Positions 19,539 through 30,237 of a stretch of DNA of 35,922 nucleotides are shown one piece after another. How positions within the stretch are numbered: position 1 is the stretch's first letter; each line of letters begins with the position of its first letter. The notes beneath the pieces are model-generated. The model ran no database searches. It had not been told where the DNA came from and saw only the letters and a program-made list of their open reading frames with translations. The DNA lies in assembly GCA_022496205.1 (NCBI GenBank), contig WTXD01000127.1, positions 1-35,922 of the forward strand, read 5' to 3'. The position numbers and the translations under genes are program-made. The DNA comes from Gloeopeniophorella convolvens. Taxonomy: Eukaryota; Basidiomycota; Agaricomycetes; Russulales.

Positions 19539-20212
19539 AGTTTTCGTACATATTCGACGGTGGTTGTGCCGCGGCAAAGGCGTCGACATTGCAGAGACGT
19601 CATTTGCCAATATTGTGTAGTGCACGACAACAATCAGGTCATCTGTACAACGTCGGCGTTCCCATCAGCGACCAGGTGGCTACCACTAGAGCGCGCGTCG
19701 GTGAGTGTAATTGCTGTCCAATCAAAGCACGGGGGCGATATCCGGCTTCATCACCTCCGGAGCGCTCGGTCATATGCAGCGCGCCCCATTGTGAACTCCC
19801 AAGGTGCGAGTCGCACGTAGTGGCTCGACGTATCGACGGAGGTGCACAGGATGTATTGCGGTGGTGAGAAAGGCAATCGGGAAAGGCAATGCATCCGAAC
19901 GAGTTGGCTGGATCTCGATCTGTGCGCCCATTTGAGCGCCGAGATTTGTACTGCAACACAGCCTCCCGCCCTGTATTCAACCAAATCTGGCCCCAGTGCC
20001 TCGCTATCGCAAAGCAATCCGTCGTGCGCGTGAATGCCGTCGCCACGCTCAGTGCCTCGTCGCTTGCACTGCACACACCGACAAAAATTCACCCCGCAGG
20101 CCGTTCCGCGTGTTTTCAGCCCGCCCCCGACGCTCCTTCTCAGCACAGCTCTCCTTCGAGAAGCATTGACTCACACCCTTCGCGGACGCCGAAGCGCAGG
20201 CAGCAGAATCCC
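19539..20212. other. Intergenic, no gene recognised
   Basis: Mostly C-rich and mixed sequence before the DUF6699-like gene. Long antisense frames around 19639-20146 look like chance open frames in GC-rich DNA. Confidence 0.4.
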
Positions 20213-20219
20213 TTAAATA
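20213..20219 (+). promoter_or_regulatory. TATA-like TTAAATA of the 20293 gene
   Basis: TTAAATA, 74-80 bp before the ATG at 20293, followed by a C/T-rich leader. Confidence 0.4.
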
Positions 20220-20292
20220 CCGCTTCAGAGCCGGCTCTGAACTTCTCCTCATCTCTTCACTCCCAGACCACACACACCCCACTTGTAGCGCA

Positions 20293-21237
20293 ATGACCAA
20301 CCCTTACGTCTGGCCCTACTACCTGCCTCAGCAGCACCCCTACCTTCAGTTCCCCCCGTCGGCGAACACTAGTTCCGGATATCCTGGGCCCGGACATCGT
20401 CACTCACGGTCATGGCAGGGTAGCCCGCACATGTCACCTCCGGTACTGCCCACGCTTCTGCCGGTTGTCGCTGGCCCACCACAGTTGGTTTCTCCTGTCT
20501 ACCAGCCTGCCCTCCTCCATCCGGGTTACCCCCAAACCCGCGACCGGCGGCACTCATTCGACGCGTCCTCATACGTCCCGGTCCAGCCCGCGCCAGCAGC
20601 CGCCCCTTGGCCCGCCGCTCCCGCGCCCTACTACACTTACTCGCCCGGCTGGACGTATGCGCCAGTAGAACTGCCGCAACCTCAGCTGCACAACCTGCTC
20701 AATGGTGAAATCATCTCGCAGCACCTGCACATCAATCTAGTCTCTCCCGACTTGGTATTCAGGCGGCGCACGGGACCGAACGCCGATCAGCTCGTGACAC
20801 TACGCGGATACGAGCTCGAGCAGCCCGCGACAAGCCCTCAGATGACGCGCGTGCGCGTCGTGTGCGATGCGATCCCGCAGTGGCCCGTGGATCTGCAAGT
20901 CGTTGGCACAACGCTCACACCGCACCGCCGCCGACGCGCCTCGCTGCCCTTTTTGACTCTCGAGGATATTGTGCATGCCGTCCACGCATCACTACACCGC
21001 AAGATCTCACATGAGGAGTGGGGCCGCCTGACCATCGAGCAGGAGACGGAGGTCGCACGCGCGTATACTCGGCGGTTCAAGGCGTCCGGGAACGCGAGGA
21101 CGGAGCGCGAGCAGCAGGCTGAGGGCGTGAAGCGCATCGACTTCTTGCTGAAGAACACCTGGTTCAAAGGCTTCACATGGCTCGAGCCTGAGAACGGCGT
21201 CGAGCGGCTCAAACTGCTCGTCGGTAAGGAGTGGTGA
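20293..21237 (+). CDS. DUF6699-like domain protein, intronless
   Basis: A single-exon 314-residue protein. Residues 1-135 are low-complexity and rich in Pro, Tyr, Gln and Ala (for example MTNPYVWPYYLPQQHPYL) and are probably disordered. Residues about 138-314 form the folded part: HNLLNGEIISQHLHINLVSP, PQWPVDLQVVG, then FLTLEDIVHAVHASLHRKIS and a C-terminal RIDFLLKNTWFKGFTWLEP. This order (WxI strand, a 'TVxDVLxxI' helix, a tryptophan-rich tail) is what I know from basidiomycete DUF6699 proteins, whose function is unknown. There is no signal peptide and no membrane segment. Lack of introns in an otherwise intron-dense window is usual for this expanded family and suggests past retroposition or rapid expansion; that is inference. 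Confidence 0.8.
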   Translation: MTNPYVWPYYLPQQHPYLQFPPSANTSSGYPGPGHRHSRSWQGSPHMSPPVLPTLLPVVAGPPQLVSPVYQPALLHPGYPQTRDRRHSFDASSYVPVQPAPAAAPWPAAPAPYYTYSPGWTYAPVELPQPQLHNLLNGEIISQHLHINLVSPDLVFRRRTGPNADQLVTLRGYELEQPATSPQMTRVRVVCDAIPQWPVDLQVVGTTLTPHRRRRASLPFLTLEDIVHAVHASLHRKISHEEWGRLTIEQETEVARAYTRRFKASGNARTEREQQAEGVKRIDFLLKNTWFKGFTWLEPENGVERLKLLVGKEW

Positions 21238-22549
21238 ATGCACTCCGGACTGCAGCTGCGGCGCAGGAGGCGGAAAGGCCGCGGAACGTTTTCTTGGATT
21301 GCTTCGGCAGCACAGCGACTGCGGACGCTTTACCACACCTACCAGAAACGTCGGAAATCACAGTAGGGCCCTTGCTTGTCTGACTGGCGTCCGATTTTGT
21401 TGATACTACTTTACTTTTCTCGAAATAGTGGATCAAGCATCTCTGTTGTATCATAGTTTAGTGCATTCATTGTCATCCCCATCTCTGTCGGGTTGTGTCA
21501 GTCTTTGTTCGAGTTGGTGTTGTATGTTCGATGGATGGGAGGAGGCAAATATACCCTTTCTTGTGTGCCTCGTACGACCTGGCGTATCTTGTATGTGATG
21601 CGGTTCCAGGCAGCGCATTGTGTCTCCGTGTACTGGCATAAGTAAACGCCAAGCAAACGTTCGATATGCAACTGGATCTGAGAGAAGACACATAGGTCAA
21701 ATAGTTAAGACCCTAATTCCGATTGTTTGTGTCTCCTCGCCAGATCCTCTCCTTCAGTTCGACTTGCAGGCACAGCCAAGGTGCAGCACTGTGAGTTTGA
21801 CGCCAGCGCTTCGGAGCGCCCTCCCGGGCTGCGGAAGCTTAAGTGGGTCCCTGACCTATCAGCATCATTCGTTACAGCAGTGCTACATGCGCAGTAAGTT
21901 CAACCTTCCTCCCGGATGCATTGCTGGATCCCCCAGAGCATGCCCCGCGGAATCGACTACCGCGCGCGAGCGAACAACTCCACCAGGTATCATTCTGTGC
22001 CACGACGGACTGTGATCCGAAGACTGCCCTCAGCTGCTGGTCGATGACTCAAGCAGGTGAGGTCGAACCAAACGCTGACCGCGTCGCGCAGCACTCCACT
22101 GCTCCGAGCCACGCAGGGCCACACTTCCCGAGTTTGTTCATTGCGGCGTTTGAGCACTCCGCCAGTGCCGACTCCTACCAACGTACGCGTACAGTAGGAC
22201 CACGAGCACTGCCCAGAAACGCAACAGCAATCCCCCCTGGTCACATGCCCCAACGAGGTAGAGCTCGCAGGGAAGTGGCGGCACAGGTCCGGCTACGTGG
22301 AGCTCCGTCACGTCTTCTCGACTCGTTGGTGGTGGCCGTTTGCGCCCCAGGACGCCACTTGCCGGATGGCGCCGGGGTGGGAAGAGAAGTTCCCACAGCA
22401 CCACCACTATCAGGTACGCCGCCATAAGAGGCTGACCACTGCAAGTTCTATCTGAGGTTGCGCTGCCCACGGACACGGTGGTCCTAGCAAGGCCTCACCG
22501 GCACCCCTCACTGATATCTGGCCAGTTCATCGAGTCGGGCCGCGGCAAA
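21238..22549. other. Region with possible unrecognised exons
   Basis: No confident gene. On the + strand, an ATG at 21940 (MPRGIDYRARANNST) is followed by a possible intron and an open stretch near 22257-22430 (VELAGKWRHRSGYVELRHVF, then WWWPFAPQ). It has the residue make-up of real coding sequence, but I cannot find a splice pattern that keeps the whole frame. It could be a small species-restricted gene or a relic. The rest of the interval has no visible features. Confidence 0.25.
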
Positions 22550-23433
22550 ATGGCTTGTTTCTGTCGCCGACGTCACGATGACTACGACCACGACCATCAC
22601 CACCACCACCGCCGGTCCTACCATCACAACCCGCGCCATGCCACCTTCACCGGCTTCTGCCTCTTCGCTGCCTTCGTTCTTTTCCTCCTAGTCGGACTGT
22701 CTCTCCCTATCATCAAGCCGATATACCTGCTACAGGTAGATGCGCGTACATCTTCACTGCAGCCAGAGACGAGCATTGGCACCGAGCTTCGTTTCGGCGT
22801 CTGGGGCTTCTGTGCAACGAGGTGCGCACCACCGCACCACCTGTTCCACCATGACGCATTCTCACGCGTGACTATATAACATTTCCAGCGATTTGGACAA
22901 GCCTACACTCTTCAGCAACACAGGCGACTGTGTCGGCCCACAGCTCGGTTACACGATCGACGACAGCACGATCTCGCTCGTCACGGACGATACAACTTTC
23001 GCGCACCTCGTCCTCAAGGGTCTCACCGTGCTACTTGTGCTGCACCCAATTGCGGCCGGCCTCGCGTTCCTCACTCTCTTCCCTGTCATCGCCTCGTGCT
23101 GCGTGTACCACTTCTTCCCATGGATCATGTCGCTCGTTCTGTCCGTCGTGACCGCGATTATATCCACCATTGTCTTCGCGGCAGACCTTGCTCTCGTCAT
23201 CGTCGCCCGAGACAAGGTCAAGGATCAATCAGTTGTCAATGTGACTGTTGACTTTGGGAATGGTGTGTGGATGGTGCTCGTGGGCACGGTTCTCACATGG
23301 CTTGCTATGATTATGCTTGCCGCTCGTCTTTGCCGCTGCTGCGGGTACAGGAGGTGAGTTCCCTCGCTACCGTTACCCGCCGCCATCCATGGCTAACATT
23401 GTCTCATCTTCCAGGAAATATGACAGATACTAA
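22550..23433 (+). CDS. SUR7/PalI (Rim9)-type four-helix membrane protein
   Basis: Exons 22550-22821, 22889-23353 and 23415-23433 give 251 residues. Four hydrophobic segments lie near 31-58, 131-160, 165-196 and 215-238, the SUR7/PalI layout. The first extracellular loop has the family G-x-W-G-x-C motif (FGVWGFC, Cys88) and a second cysteine (TGDC, Cys104) that probably form a disulfide. PalI/Rim9 proteins help place the ambient-pH sensor at the plasma membrane; SUR7 proteins sit in eisosomes. The sequence alone does not decide which. The cytosolic N-terminus is extremely histidine-rich between residues 9 and 30 (thirteen His). The start at 22550 is preferred to an in-frame ATG at 22478 because MACFCRRR directly precedes the tail and helix 1. 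The last exon encodes only five residues plus part of an arginine codon. Confidence 0.82.
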
Positions 23434-24216
23434 GTGAATGAAGTAGCGAGAAGAATACCCTTGACCGGCCAGGTTGCGACTGTTATACCATAACGGATTT
23501 TGTGACGATTTACGACACCTCACGACGACAGACAGTGTATCTAGCCTGCGGGCGACCCGATGCTATCTATATATTCGATCTTATTACGCCGCGTTCATGC
23601 GCATACGTTCTGGAAGTGACGGGTGCTCAGTCGAGTCCTTCCCGCATGTCAGCCACCCGATGTACTGTCGCCTAGCAGGGCAATGGTTGGAAATCCAAGA
23701 CATTATGCTCACCGAGAGAACGTAGCGTGCTTGTGGCGGTTTGATTTAATGTCCAGGGGCGTATGTAAGAGATGCTCGATGCAGGCTGATTGACACAGCC
23801 GGAAGTACTGCCACGGTGGTTAGTGGCGCAGGTCCTCTTACAGGCCTGAAACTTCTTGGAACTGCTCCTTCGCGGCAAATTAGGTTCGTCGATGCTGAAT
23901 GCGGTGGTCAAGAACCACTCCGGCGCCCCGATGAAACCCGATCCAAGGTCGAGTGGCGATCGCGGGGCACATCAGCGTCATCCCGGTGCTGCAAATGTCT
24001 GCGGAGCTCGTTGTGGCGGCGGGGTCGAGTTGATCCGGCCTGTCCCAGGATGCACTGAACAAGCCTAAGGCTGTCAGCGACTCCGTACCGTCACACTCAG
24101 AGTAGCTGCCTTCTGGGTTGCCCGGGTATCTGACATCCTGTGGTGCGGGCTTTGATCATCACTGGGTGGAAGTCACACATTTGTCCGACGAAAAACTGTG
24201 AAATCCTGTTGACATA
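23434..24216. other. Intergenic, no gene recognised
   Basis: Downstream of the PalI-type gene. Several short frames occur on both strands but none has a motif or a credible splice chain. Base composition turns AT-rich at the right edge, where the MITE-like element begins. Confidence 0.4.
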
Positions 24217-24637
24217 AGGTAAAATATATCCTCTATCTCTCATACAGAAATACTAATGGGATTTATCTGTAACTTTCCAACAGAATCCTTGCTGGAAAAG
24301 GAAACCATTATATAGAAATCTGCCTTGTATTTGCTACAGTTCTGTATAGAAAAGATTCTGCATATTTCCAGGGTTTTGTCTGCCTATGCAATATGTTGGA
24401 GAAAGTGTGGAAATCATGGAAATATTCTTAATCTTATCATATTTCCTTCATCTGGCTAGAGTTCTACTATGGTAGGAATACCTTAACAGAATGTAGTACC
24501 TTTCCTTCACAAAATTGTAACAGAGCTTAGGAGAATATCTGTGTTATGCTTGCCTCTTTCACCGCAAAATTACAATATGATAATACAATATATTGTGTAA
24601 GTATTTCTGTATAGAGAAACAAGTAATTATTTTGCCT
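24217..24637. mobile_element. AT-rich MITE-like element with imperfect terminal inverted repeats
   Basis: A 421-bp block, far richer in A+T than its flanks, is bounded by 38-bp imperfect inverted ends (24217-24254 and 24600-24637). The outer parts read aggtaaaata and, on the complement of the right end, aggcaaaata; the inner parts share atacagaaatact exactly. TA dinucleotides flank both ends (24215-24216 and 24638-24639), as for Tc1/mariner-type target duplications. No transposase frame is inside. It is therefore best read as a non-autonomous DNA transposon relic. Confidence 0.6.
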
Positions 24638-24639
24638 TA

Positions 24640-25080
24640 ATTAGCATAATACCATGATTTTTTGGCTGACAATAGTATGGCTTCCACCCGGTGCATGATG
24701 CTCGGTATGGCACTGCATCTATGGTGAACCTGCATCCAGTGTGCTTCGTCATGATACAGTGACCAATCCCCTAGTAGAACCCTCGAGGCCCATGACATCG
24801 AGATGGTGCACATATAGGGAAACAATAGGCCTTTTAAATGGATGGTCATAGCGCCATACACTTTTCGGCTGAACAAAGTCGTAACTGTATTGGTGTGTAG
24901 CAGTGGGCGATTGTCAGACGTGGACCGATGAGATTGGCGCCCGTTCCGTGTCCTCTCTGAATTATTACGTCATCAATCTCCCCGCGGACCGGAGCGGCTC
25001 CGAGTTTGTCACGGAGGGTCCAATTCCCGCCAAACCGTGTTGACTCTTGACTCCATTCGCCTCTCGTTTCCTTGTTCACC
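24640..25080. other. Upstream region of HUB1
   Basis: No gene recognised. It separates the MITE-like element from HUB1 and should contain its promoter. Confidence 0.4.
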
Positions 25081-25470
25081 ATGGCCCTCATCGAAGTACG
25101 CACGTTTCCTGAATGTATGCACGACAACCATTGACTACTTTCAAACAAGGTAATTGCTAACGATCGTCTGGGACGCAAAGGTTCGGTCTACCATCCATAA
25201 GAATGTCCTCCTTGTTGATTCGTCCTTCTACTAGTGCGCGTCAAGTGCAGCCCAGACGATACTGTGGGCGACCTCAAGAAGCTCATAGCTGCGCAGACTG
25301 GTACAGACTGGCGTAAGATACAGCTTAAGAAGTGGTGCGTAGTCTGGCCCCAAGTGGCGCTACGGCAGACATGCTGATGCGGACACACACCCAGGTACAC
25401 CATCTACAAGGATCACATATCGCTCTCCGACTATGAGATTAATGATGGGATGAGTCTCGAGATGTATTGA
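25081..25470 (+). CDS. HUB1: HUB1/UBL5 ubiquitin-like splicing modifier
   Basis: Hub1/UBL5 is a ubiquitin-like protein that binds spliceosomal proteins non-covalently (the HIND motif of Snu66) and tunes splice-site choice. Exons 25081-25095 (15 nt), 25150-25180, 25235-25334 and 25395-25470, with introns of 54, 54 and 60 bp, give 73 residues. The sequence is almost invariant: [48 protein letters not shown]. The N-terminus has two residues more than the human protein (MALIEV), and the C-terminus ends in LEMY with one tyrosine instead of the common Tyr-Tyr-X. There is no Gly-Gly, as expected for this family. First exon of only five codons. Confidence 0.93.
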
Positions 25471-26435
25471 CGAGCTGGGTTCTGCCCACCTGGGCTTTGC
25501 GCGGTATGGTGGTGTATCCGCGTGTTTTTTAATGTTGTAACGCATAGTTCGCAAATCTAACGCTTTCAGGCTAACTCTGGCCCCAGAGCAGATCCGGTAT
25601 CCTGTCTCGTTGACGCGTTCTCTAAGCTCTTGAAACATAACAGGATCTCTTGGTGCTCAGACATCCATCAGCCCGTGATCATTACCCATGAGAAGGCTGC
25701 TAAGTTCCTCGGATCCTAACACGACAGCTATTTTCCTTGTCGATCCCTAGACGGGGTGCGACGTACATCCCTTCCATGATCTGGTGAAGCATGGTCCTCT
25801 AATATATCCATATGAGTCTGTAACAACATTCTCCGGGGGATTGGCTCAGCTTCACTCCGTGCCTCTTCTGAAATGATTGAAGGTCTACGGCGCTTCCAAA
25901 CATACTATGGAAGGCCAACTGTGTCGCTGTGAGCGATGGTCCATGTATTATCTGACGTCCTTCGGATACAGCTCAACGTTGTGTCTTAGTGTCTGATGCG
26001 TGCACTTGCTATCCGAATCCCCAAACCGTTCAGGTTCAGCTTGGGCCATTTCGCATTCGACAGACAATATTTGGTCATCGTTATGCGTCATTCTCGGGGG
26101 TGTAGCTGAGACACGCATTCTTACCGAGCGGTAGGAGGCTCTCAGCATTGTGCGGGACCGAGTGTGGCTTTGCCGAGTCGCATATAGAAAAATGCAAGAA
26201 AAATGTCCATAAAATACGATGATGGTAAATGGACCTAGGTACATGATCCTGAGTATGGTGACTGTTCGACTAGCCTACATGCAATGCCTGATGATCCGGA
26301 ACTAGGACTAGCCACCCCGCCTTCTCAAAGAACAGACGGCGACCTCCTTTCGCGCTTGACACGTCTCGATCTGGACTGTTCGGTGACCAGACCGGTCAAT
26401 TCAGCCTATACACATCAGGTGAACATGATCAACTG
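25471..26435. other. Intergenic, no gene recognised
   Basis: Lies between the 3' ends of HUB1 (+) and the DUF7918-like gene (-). The longest frame (25948-26244, minus) has no motif and no splice partners. Confidence 0.4.
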
Positions 26436-27463
26436 TTACTGCGGGGGTCGATGATTGTTGCTGACCTGCAATTCGCGGATCCGCCGAGCCCGGACGTTGG
26501 CGGAGTATTCTCCTTTCTGTTTGTCTTCTGGAGCAAACCGTTTTGCAGGCGGACAAGGGAATGAATCTTCCCTGGTGCGCTTCTGACCCTGGGGAGTGAA
26601 GTAGTCACCCCCATGGAAGTCATCGATGCGCGGAGGTATGATGCCTTGGGCCTTCAATATTTCTGGGAGAGTATCAAACCGAGGACCGAAAGAGGGTGTG
26701 AGATCACTACCTCTAGGACGATAGAATATCTTCATAGAGGCGAATGGTGCATGTGGTGGGTCAATAAACTGCACCAGAACTTGTCTGGCAGGTTTCACTA
26801 TTGGGCTATCGCCCGAGATGCTATTGAACACACGCAATCAGCACGGCCTTCCATTCGCAATTCGTGAGATCTCCTGTACCTCACATGATGCCACCCTGCC
26901 TTCTTGCTCTTCTCAGAGATTCGTCCTTGGTGCAACCCTTGGATCAACACAGGGTAGTATGCATTATCATGTAACAACAGGCTGCGAAATGCGCGAATTT
27001 CGATGGTCCCCATTTCGGGTACTGCTGGTGCGTCCTCTGTATCCGTGTCTGACTGTCCGTGAGGAACTAGTTTAGCTCATGTGTAGACTCAACGTACCAA
27101 TCAATTCTAGTTCTTGGAATTTGAATGGGAAGACGATTGGTATAGACGATTCCGGTCGTATACCCTCGATGTCGCTCCTGCATCCGGGAGATAGAAGGCG
27201 CCTTTCGACCAGCCGGCCGTCGATATACACGTCGAGTGAAAGGTAATGTTGATAAGAAGTGTTCAACGCGACTACCTTGAACCTCTGAGAATAGGTCTTA
27301 GCATATTCTGTGCGTATGTTCTGACAAGCACACCTACCTTCCCGGCTTCACTTGCAATGAACGCGCTTATTGTAGACAGACCATCGTATCTCGTGTTGTA
27401 AGCTCTCAGCTCCGATTCTTCGCATACGATGGCGCATTGAAGTGAGTGACAACTCAGAGACAT
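26436..27463 (-). CDS. DUF7918-like basidiomycete protein
   Basis: Four exons, 27463-27338, 27275-27098, 27048-26880 and 26820-26436, with introns of 62, 49 and 59 bp, sum to 858 nt, or 285 residues. The beta-rich N-terminal part has CAIVCEESELRAYNT, FIASEAGK, YLSLDVYIDGRLVERRLLSP and MGTIEIRAF, then a linker and PARQVLVQFI, FYRPR and a C-terminal LPEILKAQGIIPP. This order (SEAGK, 'V-x-DG', 'G-x-I-x-x-x-x-x-R', 'F-x-YR') is what I associate with the DUF7918 family, common in Agaricomycetes and of unknown function. The tail is basic (PPAKRF) and may be nuclear. The start at 27463 (MSLSCHSLQ) is preferred; an upstream in-frame ATG at 27487 would add eight hydrophobic residues. Confidence 0.75.
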
Positions 27464-27487
27464 GGGTATGGGCCATATCAAAAACAC

Positions 27488-28559
27488 GCAGTGCTTTTAA
27501 AGACCTAGAGGGATTGCACTGCCATATACTGAGATCGCTCACCTTGAGATTTTATGTTCGGTAGTGAACTGTAGAGATATTAACAGTGTTGTGCAGTCTA
27601 GTGAAACCGCAATGGGACAAACCCCGAGTCTGGCCTTACACTCTCAGGGCTATTCATCGGACTTAATCAGGATGACGCTGGCTCCGTGCGAACCCCAACT
27701 TCAATACCGCCAGTTCTCGGGGAGCTGGCACAAGTTGGCACTGACTACTGATTGATGGCACTTGCAGAGAAGCTGTCGGGGCTCCTAGGACGCCTGTCGG
27801 AGACTAGGTAAAAGGCCGTGCACGTGGTACCAAAACCCCCTCGATACTCATTAAATTTAAGGTAAGGGTATGAATGGCATGTTGACCCTCACAAATAGTC
27901 TTCAGTGCTCACCCGTCTTCACTCGCAAGGTCGGGTCCCCAAGATACATAAAATTGAGCATTTTGGCTGACAGACACCATCGCGCTTCTGACGGGATCAC
28001 AGTAGGCAGAAAGCCTTGCTGTGTACGCGTGTACACGTGTATCCTTGACTCGAGACGCCGCCGCCGGGAAGCGGAGCCGGAAAGTCGCTGGCACTATCAC
28101 GTGATATATATGTGGCATAATATGGTATGGGGTCCTCAAATACGACACCCGGCGACGACGTGCAGTTCTGGAGGTTTGTAGGCAACACCAGTCGCTGCGC
28201 CTAGTGGATTTAAGGAATTTCCCATGGAGCCATTACTGAGCCCGGGCCCCGCGCAGCACTTCTAAGGCTGTACGCTCGCGGACAGTGCTAGACTCTGATC
28301 CTAGCCAGAAGCTCATGTTCGCGCTTGCGCCTGCTTTGAAGCATTCCTCGTGCTCAAGTGAAGAACGACCGGCACACACGACATAGGGTCATCGCGTGGC
28401 CATATCCTGCCGAAAGTCCGTCCAGACGCACCTAAAATATACCTCAGCTCGGGACAACGGGTTCTCAAAGCAATCTAACCCACTTTTAAACAGCGTCCTT
28501 TAAGTTCTCCTCGACATAAGGCAAATGATTTGTCTACCCTGCATTCTTCGTCCTACAAG
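27488..28559. other. Intergenic, no gene recognised
   Basis: Upstream of the DUF7918-like gene (-). No frame with coding character is present. Some short AT-rich and CG-rich patches alternate. Confidence 0.4.
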
Positions 28560-29421
28560 CATCCATTGTACCCCAATACCCCCACATGGCCTAAGGTGTG
28601 AGATGGTAACTTCCAAACTTGAGGCGGCTGTATGATAACAGTATAGCTAGTTGTCATATTCAGTGCCTTCTCGAACTCTGCGCCATCTGCAATGCTCGCC
28701 GGCGCCGGCGCGACGCTCGCGCGGCTCACGAAGTGCAAGTGCAAGTGCCACCACTGTGGCGCCGTCTGCAGTTCGGCAGTGTCGTACCGCGCAACAACGG
28801 CTGGCACAGAGTGGCGCCTAAGCTGTGTCGGGGAGTAGACACCGCGAGTGAGGTCCAAGAGAGCACGGCGTGCGCGCCATGGTTGTGAAAACTCCATAGC
28901 CGGGGGAGCGCTGCGCGAAATACGGGATGCAGGTCGTCGCCATGTTCTTTGAGGCTCAACGGACGCGCAAGCGTCGGACGTGCGGCTATGAGCGCTTCCT
29001 CTTCAGGTGGAAGCGCTCGCGCAAGAAGGCGCGCACGGTCGCCGCTGAGCTATCCATTTGCTACTTCTGGCACGCGGCGAGAGGCGCGAGCGTGCCCTCG
29101 AGGGTCCTGGAGCGCCTGTTCGACGGGTAGGGCGCCGAGAGTAGGTGGTGGAGAGTCTTGGATTCTTCTGCGGGGCTGACCCTGGGGCGTCTCCGCACTG
29201 GGGACGACGGCGTTAATATCACAAACATGTTTTCAGACGACCGAAGCGAGAGATAACATGGCCATGTGGACGTGGAAGTCTACGTCGTCGGTGGAGCGAA
29301 CACTCGGGTCCGTGTCCTCGCGATCGAACGGCGCACCGAGATCCCCGGGCGGGTCAGCGCGGATCGGTGCGGATTGGTCGCGCATCTCGAGGTCAAAGTT
29401 CCCCCGGAACTGGCTACGCAT
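28560..29421 (-). pseudogene. Decayed BTB/POZ-domain gene, copy B
   Basis: Reading right to left, the minus strand first gives GAPFDREDTDPSVRSTDDVD, then FHVHMAMLSLASVV, a clear basidiomycete BTB core (family form: PFD..DAD-hydrophobic-RS-x-D-x-VDF-x-VHK-x-x-L). A TGA follows at once; in the next frame come ENMFVILT, AEESKTLHHLLSAPYP, and then LAACQK, TAG, QMDSSAATVRAFLRERF, where a tyrosine codon is expected in place of TAG. Another frame then continues with SLKEHGDDLHPVFRAAL and LPRLWSFHNHG, and the last with PQWWHLHLHF. At least three frame changes and two stops make this a pseudogene rather than a spliced gene, although some breaks might be introns I did not resolve. BTB proteins of this type are adaptors or of unknown role. 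Confidence 0.5.
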
Positions 29422-30133
29422 GGCTGCAACGACGGAGAACAGTCGTCAAGGCGACTTCGACGATCGATGAAAGGTTGGCGACACTCACGCTTCGAACCTC
29501 CTCACGCATATGGCTGTCTAGGCAATCGAAGACGCGTTGAAGATCCAGACCCTTCTGGGACTGCTTCCACATGACCCTCACGACGGCTTCGACAAAGTTG
29601 GGGAATTTAAGCCTCCGTAGCGCTGCGGTCATTTGCGAGCAAGGCGGTCTGGCGGGGCATTGGCTATGTTTTCGCAGAGTCCGCGGCGTAACCAATCCTT
29701 AAGATCACCAACCTCTTGCAGGTACTTCTGTGAACCACTTCTCGCTGTTCTTTCAGCCAATTTTTGGTACTTTCACAGCGCCACAACGATGAGCAATCGG
29801 CGTCAGGTAATAACAGGAAGGCCGTCGCGCTCTCCTTTGGCGTGGGGAGCGGAAACCTTGCATATCCTTGAACACAGAAGAGGCCTTGGTCGTGAACTGG
29901 ACGCGGTCGTCTGTCTTCCATCCGACAATCATGCTGGGCGTGCTGGCAGCCCCTGAGCGAAGGATGGTGTCCGCGTCCGAACTGTTGAAGGAAGCGCGGA
30001 AATCAACAAAGTTGGGATTGGCAGACATTGGGAGTTCATACAGTGGGAACCGAAGAGACGCCGTTGCAATGCCACCGGTGTAGGCAAGGGATTGAGAGTA
30101 GCCACCACTCCTCGACAAACAGAAAGGGGCCAC
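29414..30133 (-). pseudogene. Probable decayed BTB-like gene, copy A
   Basis: The minus strand starts MAPFCLSRSGGYSQ at 30133 and reads ANPNFVDFRASFNSSDADTI, LRSGAAS, then VQFTTKASSVFKDMQ, similar to the BTB pattern (DAD-x-x-LRS ... ASSVFKDM). The frame then fails, and the adjacent frame continues RFPLPTPKESATAFLLLPDA. Further left come YLQEVGDLKDWLRRG and, in another frame, FPNFVEAVVRVMWKQSQKG. No splice chain was found that joins these pieces, so the gene is likely damaged or needs transcript data. It lies just downstream of GEP4 on the same strand and directly before copy B, which suggests a tandem BTB pair. The BTB call rests on short motifs. Confidence 0.35.
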
Positions 30134-30237
30134 GGCGATGCTAAGAAGTAATTATAGAGCAATATCGCGCTGCGCCCTGTGTCGAGGCCGACACAAGTGA
30201 GACAGAGGCGAGAAAAGCGAAGCAGCAGACGCACCAC

